Source: Rhodospira trueperi
GTDB lineage: Bacteria; Pseudomonadota; Alphaproteobacteria; Rhodospirillales; Rhodospirillaceae
Assembly (NCBI RefSeq): GCF_900101965.1
Contig: NZ_FNAP01000008.1
Coordinates: 1 to 64,000, forward strand
Direction of reading: 5' to 3'
Length of the DNA: 64,000 nucleotides
Shown here: positions 28,186 through 38,621 of the stretch, piece by piece
Layout: each line of letters begins with the position of its first letter
How positions within the stretch are numbered: the first letter of the stretch is position 1
Notes under the pieces: model-generated
Told to the model about the DNA's origin: nothing
What the model saw: the letters and a program-made list of their open reading frames with translations, nothing else
Database searches by the model: none
Made by a program: the position numbers and the translations under genes

Positions 28186-29745
28186 ATGGCGCGCCGTTCC
28201 GTCGTCAAGAGTTTGGTGGCCCTTGCGGCCCTGGCAACCATCGTTGTTGCGCTGTGGCAGTTGCTGTCGCCAATGGCCGCACTGACGATCACGAGCACAA
28301 CGGTCGGACGCACGCCCGTGACCGTGTCTCGTCTGACCGCCGCGCCGGACGGCCCGGTTGTTGTGGTCGCCCACGGGTTCGCGGGGTCGCGTCAGTTGAT
28401 GCAGGCCCAGGCGGTGGCCTTGGCCCGGAACGGGTTTGTCGCCGTGACCTATGACGCCCTTGGGCACGGGCGCCAGCCCGATCCTCTGGGCGGGGAACTG
28501 ACTCTGGAGACCGGCGCAACGGTTCATCTTGTTCACCAACTCGATTCCATCGTGGAGTACGCGCGGACCCTCACCCCGGCGGACGACGACCGGGTGGCCT
28601 TGCTGGGGCACTCTATGGCCGCCGACATCATCGTTCGTCAGGCGGTGAGCGACCCGGACGCATACGCCGCCACGGTGGCCATCTCCATGTACTCGCCGGC
28701 GGTCACACCGGACGCGCCGCGCAACATGCTGGTGATCGTGGGCGGGCTTGAGCCCTGGGTGCACCACAACGAGGCCCGGCGGGCGGCCAGTCTGCCCTTG
28801 GACGGTGTTCAGGCCGAGCCGGGCGTGACGTACGGGGATTTCGCCGACGGGTCGGCTCGGCAGTGGCGCATCGCGCCCGGGGTCGAGCACATCGGCGTCC
28901 TGTACAGCAAGGACGCCATCATGGCGTCGGTGGACTGGCTGAACCATGCCTTCGGGCGCACCGATGCGACCGTCGATCCGCCGTCGGCCCGGGGCTCGTG
29001 GATCCTCATCCTGCTGCTGGCGGTGGTGGTGCTGGCGTGGCCGGCCTCGGCCTTGTTGCCGCGCGTGGCCGACGAACCGGTCGGCGCCGCGCTGTCCTGG
29101 CGGCGGCTGCGGCCGCTGGTGATCTGGCCGGCGGTGCTGACGCCGCTGATCCTGGCGCCGCTGCCGACGGACTGGCTGCCGGTTCTGGTTGGAGACTACC
29201 TTTTGCTGCATTTTGGCCTGTACGGACTGTTGACGGGCCTGGGGTTGTGGTGGTGGCGTCGACGCTGGCCGTCGGAGCGGCCGAGCGCGCCTGTGGTGGC
29301 GCGTCCGGGCGCCTTGGTGTTGGCGACCGCGATGCTCCTTGCCTACGTCATGGTCGGCTTGGGTGTGCCCATCGAACTGTTCGTGTCATCCTTCATCCCA
29401 ACCTGGGAGCGGCTGATTCTGGTGCCGGTCATGATGCTGGGCACGCTGCCCTTTTTCATGATGGACGAATGGATCACGCGCGGTTCGACCCGGCCACGCG
29501 GGGGGTATGTGGCCACGTCGGTGGCGTTCATGCTGTCCCTGGTCCCGGCCATCATCCTGAAGCTTCACGACCTGTTCTTCCTCATCATCCTGTACCCGAT
29601 CATCGCCCTGTATTTCGTGCTGTTCGGGCTGTTCAGCGCCTGGAGCTGGCGGCGCACCCATCATCCGTGGGTCGCGGCCATCACAAGCGCGTTCGTTTTC
29701 GCGTGGTGCGTGGCGGTGACGTTCCCGATCACGACGGGGGAGTAA
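28186..29745 (+). CDS. alpha/beta hydrolase fused to a C-terminal membrane domain
   Basis: The 519-residue protein has an N-terminal membrane anchor (about 8-28), a periplasm-facing alpha/beta hydrolase core (about 45-260), and about six transmembrane helices in the rest. The oxyanion HGFAGSRQ and nucleophile Ser143 in GHSMAA are present, with Asp and His candidates in the core (VEHIGVL for the His). Substrate is unknown; lipid or peptide-like substrates at the membrane are possible. It lies between two minus-strand genes and is not clearly in an operon. Confidence 0.85.
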   Translation: MARRSVVKSLVALAALATIVVALWQLLSPMAALTITSTTVGRTPVTVSRLTAAPDGPVVVVAHGFAGSRQLMQAQAVALARNGFVAVTYDALGHGRQPDPLGGELTLETGATVHLVHQLDSIVEYARTLTPADDDRVALLGHSMAADIIVRQAVSDPDAYAATVAISMYSPAVTPDAPRNMLVIVGGLEPWVHHNEARRAASLPLDGVQAEPGVTYGDFADGSARQWRIAPGVEHIGVLYSKDAIMASVDWLNHAFGRTDATVDPPSARGSWILILLLAVVVLAWPASALLPRVADEPVGAALSWRRLRPLVIWPAVLTPLILAPLPTDWLPVLVGDYLLLHFGLYGLLTGLGLWWWRRRWPSERPSAPVVARPGALVLATAMLLAYVMVGLGVPIELFVSSFIPTWERLILVPVMMLGTLPFFMMDEWITRGSTRPRGGYVATSVAFMLSLVPAIILKLHDLFFLIILYPIIALYFVLFGLFSAWSWRRTHHPWVAAITSAFVFAWCVAVTFPITTGE

Positions 29746-29778
29746 GCCCGGCCGGAAAAAGGGTGATCGTTTCGGAGG

Positions 29779-31773
29779 TCAGCCGGCGCAGGGCGCGTCG
29801 GCACTGGCGCAGCAGGCCCGGGCGATTCGCTGCGTCGAATGCTTGGCCTCTTTCTTGAGGCGGGCGATCAGGCCGGAGATGTCGTCAACGCTTCTGATCG
29901 TATGGGCGCGCGGCAACTCGACGATGGCCGCCGAGGCGGTCAGCAGGTGCAGGCGGCGTTCGACGCCGTCGCGGTCTTTTGCCACGATGTACCGGTTCCG
30001 ACGGGCCTCCTCGTCATAGAAGCTTTCGACCTCGACACCGAACCTGTCCACCAGGTCCCGGATGCGCGCGACGGCGTGGTCGGCCTGGAATTCCTTGAAG
30101 CCCACAAAGAAATCGTCACCGCCGACGTGGCCGATGAAGATGTCCGCTGTGTTCAGCTTCTTGCGCATCAGTTCGGCGAACAGAGTGATGGCCCGGTCGC
30201 CTTGCCGGTATCCGTAGGTGTCGTTGAATGGTTTGAAGTGGTCGAAGTCCAGGTAGACCATGATGTGGGAATTTTCGGTGTCAGTCAGGGCTTCTGAAAT
30301 GAACTCGTTGATCATGGTGTTGCCGGGTAGGCGGCTGAGCGGGTTCTGGTCCCGGGCCAGGGCGAGGTTCTTCTCGTTGACGACTTTCAGCAACGCAGCC
30401 GCCGACATGAATCCGATATACTGGCGGTCGCGGGTGATCAGGATGCACTCGGCGCCGCTGGAGGCGGAAAAGATCTCCAGGATCTTCTCCGCCTTGGTGT
30501 TGACGTCGGCCACCGGACAGCGGGCGACGAAGGCGTCGAGGGTGCGGCCCAGGGCCCGATTGCTGAGCAGATCCTTGCCGTACAGGCTGTACGTGTACTC
30601 CTTCAGGTCCAGTTCGCGGATGATGCCAATCGGTTCGCCCGAGCCATCCACCACCGGAAAGAAATTCCGGTCCTTGTCGTGCCGGAAGCGCTCGAACACG
30701 GCGCCCATGTGCGTTCCCAGGGTGATCGGCGTCAGGGCCTGGGTTTCGGCCGAAATAAGGGCCGAGTCGGTGCCGATCCGCCGGTGGTCGGAGTCGTTCA
30801 ACGCGAGGATCTCGGCATGATCCCGTTGCAGCGCGTCGGGTTCGAATATCCGGGTACCAGCCAGCCGGCCTTGGATGTAATCGCACCCGGCCTGCCGGCA
30901 GATCTGGTACTCCTCAATCGAATGGACCCCTTCGGCCACGACCTGACTGCCCAGCAGATGGGCGAGGTTCGTTACCGTGTTCAGGATGAGACGCTTGCCG
31001 CGCTCCTGCGCCGCCATTTCGATGAAGAACCGGTCCAGCTTGACCAGATCCGGGCGCGCGAGCGTGAGCAGCGGGAGGCTGGCGTAGCCGGCGCCGAAAT
31101 CGCCCAACGCCAAGCGGCTTGAGAGGGACCGCAACGTGCCCAGCAGCATCGTCAGGTCGCGGTTCGCGTCGCCCGGGGCCGGGGCGCTGTCGCACAGGGC
31201 TTCGGTGCTGAAGAACGGCAGCCGTTCCGAAACCTCCAGGATCACGTTGGCGGTTGAGACGGCGTGCCGTTCCAGGTGTCGGCGCAGGGTCGCGACAATG
31301 GTTTCTGCTCGTGCCGCCAGCCGCAGATCGAGGTTGAGAAACAGTTTCAGGCCGGTGCGGTCGGGCACCCGAGCGAACAGGGCGATGGCGCCGATGTGCG
31401 CGGCGGCCTCGACATCCGCCAGCCGATCATCTCGACGCAGGGGATCTTCGGGATTGCCGGTGTCGTGGGCGCAGTCGAGCAGGTCGTGGACGGAGGCGAA
31501 CCCCAACTCCCGGGCGTTGCCGATGACGGCCTCGACGCCCAGGGTACGGCCGGAGTGGGTGCCGACCACGGGCTCCAGCGCCATGCGCAACCGGGGAATG
31601 ATCGCGTCCCATCCAAGCGCACGGGCCACGGTGCCCCCCTGAACGGAGTCCGGGCCGTCGCGGCCGAACGTGAAGCGGGGCCGATACCAGAGGGCGTCGC
31701 TGGCAACTGGCAGCGTCCGCGCATCTTCGGTCCCGTGTTCTTTGGCCTCCCAGACCACGTTGTCCTCGACCAT
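29779..31773 (-). CDS. EAL-CBS-GGDEF cyclic-di-GMP signalling protein
   Basis: The 664-residue protein is in the less common order EAL (about 55-320), two CBS repeats (about 340-470), GGDEF (about 490-640). The EAL part keeps catalytic residues in KLFLNLDL, ILEVSER, ALGDFGAGYAS, VVAEGVHS, but the signature is EAV rather than EAL. The cyclase motif reads GGDDF, and no RxxD inhibitory site precedes it. Both domains may be active or regulatory. CBS pairs often sense adenine nucleotides. No membrane segment is seen. Confidence 0.9.
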   Translation of the reverse strand: MVEDNVVWEAKEHGTEDARTLPVASDALWYRPRFTFGRDGPDSVQGGTVARALGWDAIIPRLRMALEPVVGTHSGRTLGVEAVIGNARELGFASVHDLLDCAHDTGNPEDPLRRDDRLADVEAAAHIGAIALFARVPDRTGLKLFLNLDLRLAARAETIVATLRRHLERHAVSTANVILEVSERLPFFSTEALCDSAPAPGDANRDLTMLLGTLRSLSSRLALGDFGAGYASLPLLTLARPDLVKLDRFFIEMAAQERGKRLILNTVTNLAHLLGSQVVAEGVHSIEEYQICRQAGCDYIQGRLAGTRIFEPDALQRDHAEILALNDSDHRRIGTDSALISAETQALTPITLGTHMGAVFERFRHDKDRNFFPVVDGSGEPIGIIRELDLKEYTYSLYGKDLLSNRALGRTLDAFVARCPVADVNTKAEKILEIFSASSGAECILITRDRQYIGFMSAAALLKVVNEKNLALARDQNPLSRLPGNTMINEFISEALTDTENSHIMVYLDFDHFKPFNDTYGYRQGDRAITLFAELMRKKLNTADIFIGHVGGDDFFVGFKEFQADHAVARIRDLVDRFGVEVESFYDEEARRNRYIVAKDRDGVERRLHLLTASAAIVELPRAHTIRSVDDISGLIARLKKEAKHSTQRIARACCASADAPCAG

Positions 31774-32098
31774 GAAACCCTCGTCTGACCGGAGCCGCGC
31801 TTACCGTGCGACCCGACAGGATGGTGATATGTTAAAAAGGCCCTGCCATTGACGGGAACGGGCAAGGGGACAATGACAATGAGCCGGACCCAAAGTCCGG
31901 TCAATCGCCTCCACCACCAAGCATGGGCAAGAATTTGGCCATCTTCCGCCAATAACCCAGCGATTGATGGACATGATTGCGGCGGTTGGAAAAACGAAAG
32001 TTTCATGACGTCGGGGATGAGGCGCGCGTTTAGAATCGAAGGCTCGCTGATACCGGGCTTGTCTTTCAAATCGACAACCGCGAAAAACTAACCTTTTC
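31774..32098. other. intergenic region upstream of the EAL-GGDEF gene
   Basis: It holds the promoter region of the EAL-GGDEF gene and the sequence past the ABC exporter stop. A frame at 31849-32091 lacks any family character or ribosome binding site. No hairpin terminator was found. Confidence 0.4.
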
Positions 32099-33975
<1,877 letters not shown>

Positions 33976-33979
<4 letters not shown>

Positions 33980-35136
33980 CGGCCGGCCGGCCCGGCGATG
34001 GACGGAGCCAGGCGTTCCCTTGGGCCGGGTTGCGGGTAGCGCGTCAGCCACCAAACGCCGAGGGCGGCCGTTCCGAGGGGACCCACATACAGAAGCGGCA
34101 GATAGAGCAGGTCGGCCTTAGCCAGGTTCGCGGCACCCAGCATGGAGGCCTGAGCCAGGACGACCGCGACGACCGCGACGATGATGCGTCGGTTGCGTCC
34201 GCGTCGGTTGAATTCCCCAGACAACAGCGCGCCGAGCGCAGCCAGGGCAAAGGCGACGTTCGCCAAGGGTCTGGCCAGCCGTTGGTGGGCTTCCATGCGC
34301 ATGCTGCGGACCATGCTTTCGGTGAAGCGGTTCGGGAACGTCGGCGCCACGTTGTCCCGCGTGGTCAAGGTGAACAGGTCGATGATGCCGCGTTCCCGCC
34401 TTTCGGGAACCCGCACCATGGACGATGTGCGCTTTTCTCCCAAGGCTATGGCATGGCTGTCGAAATACAGGAATGTGACCTCGCCGGTCTGGCGGTCGCG
34501 TTCCTGACGCACACCGTTGACCATCAGTACGGAAGGCCGGCCGCCGTCCTCCACCATCATGCCGCGCGCCGCGGTGATGGTGATGTCCAAACCGGGATCG
34601 CTGCGGTCATGGATGATGAGACCTTTCAGCTCGCCATTTTCGGATCTGGCCCGCACATAGACCGTCAGGCGGTCGTTGACTTCCGTTAGGGTTCCTTCCG
34701 TCAGGGCAATGCGTGTGATCTCATGGCGAATCTGGAAATTCAGTTGATTGAAGGCGCGCTCCAGACGGGGCACCGCGTCGAGCGTCAGGTAGTACCCGAA
34801 GGCGCACAAAACGACCGCCAGCATCAGGGCCGGCTTGGAGAGGCTCCAACGGCTGACACCGGCTGCCTGCAATACAACCAGTTCGCGATCCAAGATCATG
34901 CGGTGGTAGACGAAAAGGATGACGGCGCATAGGGCCAGGGGCAGGAAGACCGACAGGAACCCCGGCATCAGTAGCACGGTCAGTTTCAGGAAGGTGCTGA
35001 CCGGCAGTCCCTTGTTGATGAAGGCGTCGAAAAAGCGCAGGGAGTTGATGAGCCACAACAGCACCACCAGGGCCGACGTGCCGAGCACGAGGGCCACAAA
35101 GAGCTGTCGCAGGAGGTATCGGGTCATCAGGCGCAT
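33976..35136 (-). CDS. lptF: LptF/LptG family LPS-export permease
   Basis: The 386-residue protein has the LptF/G plan: helices near the N-terminus (RYLLRQLFVALVLGT), a periplasmic beta-jellyroll (about 135-275), and three C-terminal helices. The start MRLMTRYLL is usual. It forms part of the LptBFG extractor that moves LPS to the outer membrane. It overlaps the MsbA-like exporter gene downstream. A second family member, lptG, is not seen here and may be elsewhere; LptF versus LptG is inferred from weak motifs. Confidence 0.85.
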
Positions 35137-35169
35137 GGCGGGCCGGAGTATAGGCGGGCTGGCCCCACC

Positions 35170-35197
35170 CTTGAAAGGGAAAGCAAGGACGTGCATG
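35170..35197 (+). promoter_or_regulatory. possible sigma-32 heat-shock promoter for hsp20
   Basis: CTTGAAA (35170-35176) matches the sigma-32 minus-35 consensus; a CAT-containing segment (35191-35197) 14 bases later is a weak minus-10. It lies 178 bases before hsp20, implying a long untranslated leader if real. Confidence 0.35.
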
Positions 35198-35374
35198 CGC
35201 GTCGACGCTTGACGATCCGGGAGTCCGACCTGAAATTGGGGCTTAAGGTGTTCGATCCGACTCTCGTGGTGCCGTTGCCGGACCGCATATGTCGCGACCG
35301 AACCGACACCGGGCGAATGCCGCAGGCGCGGGTTCGCCGATCCACTCGCTCGACATCGGGGAGGAGGAGCATTC

Positions 35375-35860
35375 ATGACCCGTGTATCGGGGTTCAACAG
35401 TCCGCTGTTGGTGGGCTTCGAGCATGTCGAGCGCCTGCTCGACCGGGTGCAGAAGTCCCAGGCGGAGGGGTATCCGCCCTACAACATCGAGCAGCTTGGC
35501 GAGACGCGGTTGCGCATCACGCTGGCCGTGGCCGGCTTCGCGGAGGAAGACCTGTCGGTCTCGGTCGAGGAAAACCAGCTTGTCATCCGGGGTCGGCAGC
35601 AGACCGACGACGGAGAGCGCCTATTCCTGCATCGCGGCATCGCGGCGCGCCAGTTCCAGCGCGCCTTCGTTCTGGCCGAGGGGATGGAGATCCTGGGGGC
35701 CAGCCTGGAGAACGGCCTGTTGCACGTCGATCTCGACCGGCCGGTTCCGGAGCCGCGCGTGCGTCAGATCCGGATCACCAGCCAAGACGGACAGGCCCGT
35801 GTCGACGCCGGTGTGCGGCGGGCCATTGACGTGGCGGATCGGGAAGGAGACCCAGTATGA
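35375..35860 (+). CDS. small heat-shock protein (Hsp20 family)
   Basis: The 161-residue ATP-independent chaperone holds unfolding proteins. The alpha-crystallin domain spans about 32-135 (YNIEQLGETRLRITLAVAGF through ENGLLHVDLDRPVP). An ending such as IxI appears as IRIT. It resembles IbpA-type proteins of alphaproteobacteria. GGAGGAGGAG precedes the ATG. It overlaps the DUF1150 gene by four bases. Confidence 0.94.
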   Translation: MTRVSGFNSPLLVGFEHVERLLDRVQKSQAEGYPPYNIEQLGETRLRITLAVAGFAEEDLSVSVEENQLVIRGRQQTDDGERLFLHRGIAARQFQRAFVLAEGMEILGASLENGLLHVDLDRPVPEPRVRQIRITSQDGQARVDAGVRRAIDVADREGDPV

Positions 35861-36132
35861 CCGACGATCACGACCTTTTTCACAGCGGCGTCTATGTGGA
35901 CGACGATGACGATAGCGAGACCGATGGCGCCGTGGGTGACATGACGCCGCGTGACTTCGCCCGGTTGGGGCTCAACCACATTGCCTATGTCCGGGCCGTG
36001 GAGAGCGACGACGACGGCAGCGGTTGGGGCATCTTCGCCGCCAACGGCCGGCGCATCGGCATGGCCTCGACGTGCGAACTGGCGTTCGCGGCCACCCGCC
36101 AGCATGACATGGTGCCGTTCAGCGTCCATTGA
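35857..36132 (+). CDS. DUF1150 family protein
   Basis: The 91-residue acidic protein (run of Asp at about 15-20, then DFARLGLNHIAYVRAV) belongs to DUF1150, a family of unknown function found mainly in alphaproteobacteria, frequently beside hsp20 genes. The overlap with hsp20 (ATGA) suggests matched expression and a role in the heat-shock response. No signal or membrane segment. Confidence 0.88.
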   Translation: MTDDHDLFHSGVYVDDDDDSETDGAVGDMTPRDFARLGLNHIAYVRAVESDDDGSGWGIFAANGRRIGMASTCELAFAATRQHDMVPFSVH

Positions 36133-36153
36133 TTCAGGCACGGCGGCGGCCGT

Positions 36154-37473
36154 TCAGGTGAGGGCGGGCGCCGCGCGCTCCAGCACGGCGACGAAGAACC
36201 CGTCGGTGTCGTGCCGATCCGGCGACAGACGCAGGGCCGTGGCGCTCTCCGGGACCGGGCAAGGGGCCGTGAGGCCGGCGTCGGTCCAGGCCCGGGCGAT
36301 GGGCACGGGCGTGAAGGCAGTGCCGGCCTCCCCTCCCAGGAAGGCCGCGACGCGGTCCTCGTTTTCCGTCGGCAGCAGGGAACAGGTCACGTAGACCAGC
36401 CGTCCGCCAGGCTTCACCAGCCGCGCGGCGCGGGCCAGGATGGCGTCCTGTTCAACCGCCAGCCGGGACAGATCGTCGGCCGACAGGCGCCAGCGGGCAT
36501 CCGGGTTGCGCCGCCACGCCCCTGTGCCGGTGCAGGGCGCATCCACCAGGACGCGGTCGAAGCCGCCGGCCTGCCGCTTCAGCCATTTCCGCGAGGCCTC
36601 GTCGAGCGCGCGCAGCGTGGCGTTGTGCGCTCCGGCGCGGCGCAGGCGCACCCGCGCCCGCTCCAGGCGCGCGGCCGAAACGTCCAGCGCCAGCAGGCGA
36701 CCGCCGTTGCCCATGGCGCCGGCCAGCGCCAGTGTCTTGCCGCCCGCCCCGGCGCAGAAATCGCACACCGCCATGCCGGGCGCGGCGCAGACCAGCGCGG
36801 CCGCCACCTGGGAGGCGGCGTCCTGCACCTCCACCAGTCCGTCGCGGAAGGCCGGCGTGGCTGCCAAGTTGACCCGCTCCCAGACGCGCAGGGCGAGCGG
36901 CGCCAACGGCCCGTCCACGGCGTCGATCCCGGCGTCGGCCAGCGCGGCGCGGGCGCCCTCTCGGTCTGTCTTCAGGGCGTTGGCGCGCAGATCGAGGGGG
37001 GCCTCGCCGTTCAACGCGGCGACCACGTCCCGCCAGTCCTTGCCGAGGCTGCCCTCAAACAGCGGTTCGAGCCACGCGGGCAGTTCCAGCCGCGCGGCCT
37101 CCGGCATTTCGGGCGGCTCCAGCGGTTGGCCCCGCAACCGCGCGGCCAGCGCGCGTTCGTCGGCCGACAGCGGCGCCGGGTCGTGGCCCTTGCCGGTGAA
37201 CAGCGTCTTCAGCGCCGCGCCGTCAAGGCCGTCGGTGAGCACCAGATCGGCGAGCAGGCGTTCGCGCGCGCTGCCGTCGCCGGTCCACCAGCCCAGGCGG
37301 GCGTGCCGGCGCAGCAGGCCATAGACCCGCGATGTGACCGCCCGCCGGTCGCCGCCCCCCATGTAACGTCGGGCGCGCAGGAACCCTTGGACCACCGCGT
37401 CGGCGGGGCGGGGCGATTCCGCGATCTCGACCAGCAGGTCGAGGGCGGCGGACAGACGGGATCCTGGTGTCAT
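36154..37473 (-). CDS. rsmB: 16S rRNA cytosine-C5 methyltransferase, RsmB/NOP2/Sun family
   Basis: The 439-residue enzyme methylates C967-type cytosines in 16S rRNA. An N-terminal NusB-like domain (about 5-140) precedes the catalytic domain with SAM loop VCDFCAGAGGKTLALAG, catalytic DAPCTGTGAWRRNPD and TCSLLPTEN. The two cysteines of the mechanism are present. The RsmB assignment rests on the NusB-like part. It lies 37 bases downstream of the binding-protein gene and may be cotranscribed with it. Confidence 0.93.
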   Translation of the reverse strand: MTPGSRLSAALDLLVEIAESPRPADAVVQGFLRARRYMGGGDRRAVTSRVYGLLRRHARLGWWTGDGSARERLLADLVLTDGLDGAALKTLFTGKGHDPAPLSADERALAARLRGQPLEPPEMPEAARLELPAWLEPLFEGSLGKDWRDVVAALNGEAPLDLRANALKTDREGARAALADAGIDAVDGPLAPLALRVWERVNLAATPAFRDGLVEVQDAASQVAAALVCAAPGMAVCDFCAGAGGKTLALAGAMGNGGRLLALDVSAARLERARVRLRRAGAHNATLRALDEASRKWLKRQAGGFDRVLVDAPCTGTGAWRRNPDARWRLSADDLSRLAVEQDAILARAARLVKPGGRLVYVTCSLLPTENEDRVAAFLGGEAGTAFTPVPIARAWTDAGLTAPCPVPESATALRLSPDRHDTDGFFVAVLERAAPALT

Positions 37474-37510
37474 GATGGACGGCCTGATCGGGAACGATGG
37501 GCCGTCCGGT

Positions 37511-38476
37511 CTACTCCACCCGCACGTCCACCGCCAGCCGTTCCGGTGGCTGCGGCGCCTCGATCAGGCCGCGTTCGGCCAGGAAGGCGCTGAAGCGGGC
37601 GTACCGCGGCCCGTCCACGGCGGCCGGCCGCAGGGCGAACCGGGGCAGGGTGTCGGCCCAGGCGCGGTGGTTGAGGTCGTCGTCGAGGTCCGGATAGGCC
37701 TTGATGAACAGCGCCCAGGACTCGTCCGGGTGGTTGATCAGATACTGGGTGGCCTGCTCCAGGGCCTCCATGAAACGGGCCAGGCGAGGATCGCCCACGC
37801 TGTCCCGATGCGCGACCAGGATCAACTGGTCGTAGAGCGGGACCCCGTGCTCCTCGGGATAGAAGGCGCGCCCGGGCCGGCCCACCAGATCCATCTGGTT
37901 GAGTTCGAAGTTGCGGTACGCGCCCACCACGGCGTCGACCTGTCCGGACAGGATCGACGGCGACAGGCTGAAGTTGACGTTGACCAGCGTGATGGTGTCG
38001 GCCTCCACGCCCACGCTCTCCAGCATGGTGCCCAGCACCGCGTCCTCGAATCCGCCGACGGAATACCCCACCGTGCGTCCCTGAAGGTCGGCCAGGGTCT
38101 GGATCGGGCCGTCGGCGAGGACGACGACGGAATTGAGCGGCGTGGCCACCAGCGTGCCGACGCGCACAAGGGGCAGGCCCTGGTCCACCTGAAGATGCAA
38201 GTTCGGCTGATAGGAGACCGCCAACTCGGCCTGTCCGGCGGCCACCAGCTTGGGCGGATCGTTCGGATCGGCCGGGGCGATCAGCGAGACCTCCAGCCCC
38301 TGTTCGGCGAAGAACCCGTGTTCCTTGGCCACCACCAGCGGCGCATGATCGGGGTTGACGAACCAGTCGAGAAGCACAGTGAGGGGCTCGGCGCGGGCCG
38401 GTTGGGCGGCGGCGGTGAGTCCGGCCAAGATCAGGGCGGGCACGATGGTCCGCAGGTGGGCGGGAAAGAGCGTCAT
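37511..38476 (-). CDS. NMT1/THI5-like substrate-binding protein
   Basis: The 321-residue periplasmic protein has a signal peptide (about 1-26, ending ARA-E) and the SsuA/THI5-like fold, beginning LTVLLDWFVNPDHAPLVVAKEHGFF. The DWFVNPDH start matches ThiY-type proteins that bind the thiamine precursor N-formyl-4-amino-5-aminomethyl-2-methylpyrimidine. Usually it goes with thiX and thiZ; neither permease nor ATPase gene is in this window, nor is a TPP riboswitch apparent upstream. GAGGAT precedes the ATG. Confidence 0.88.
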   Translation of the reverse strand: MTLFPAHLRTIVPALILAGLTAAAQPARAEPLTVLLDWFVNPDHAPLVVAKEHGFFAEQGLEVSLIAPADPNDPPKLVAAGQAELAVSYQPNLHLQVDQGLPLVRVGTLVATPLNSVVVLADGPIQTLADLQGRTVGYSVGGFEDAVLGTMLESVGVEADTITLVNVNFSLSPSILSGQVDAVVGAYRNFELNQMDLVGRPGRAFYPEEHGVPLYDQLILVAHRDSVGDPRLARFMEALEQATQYLINHPDESWALFIKAYPDLDDDLNHRAWADTLPRFALRPAAVDGPRYARFSAFLAERGLIEAPQPPERLAVDVRVE

Positions 38477-38621
38477 GAGGATCCTCGCGTCAGGGGATGA
38501 TGCCGGCCGACGGTGACCGTGGCGGCTTCGCCATCTGATGTCATATCTAGGAGAGCTGAACCTAACGGTCATTGAGCCTGATCAGTGATGCGTTCGGAGG
38601 GGCGGTGTTGAGGCATCCGGG

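Noticed and set aside
38477-38621. TPP riboswitch before the ThiY-like gene
   Set aside because: Conserved CTGAGA and ACCCTTTGAACCTGATC segments were not found.
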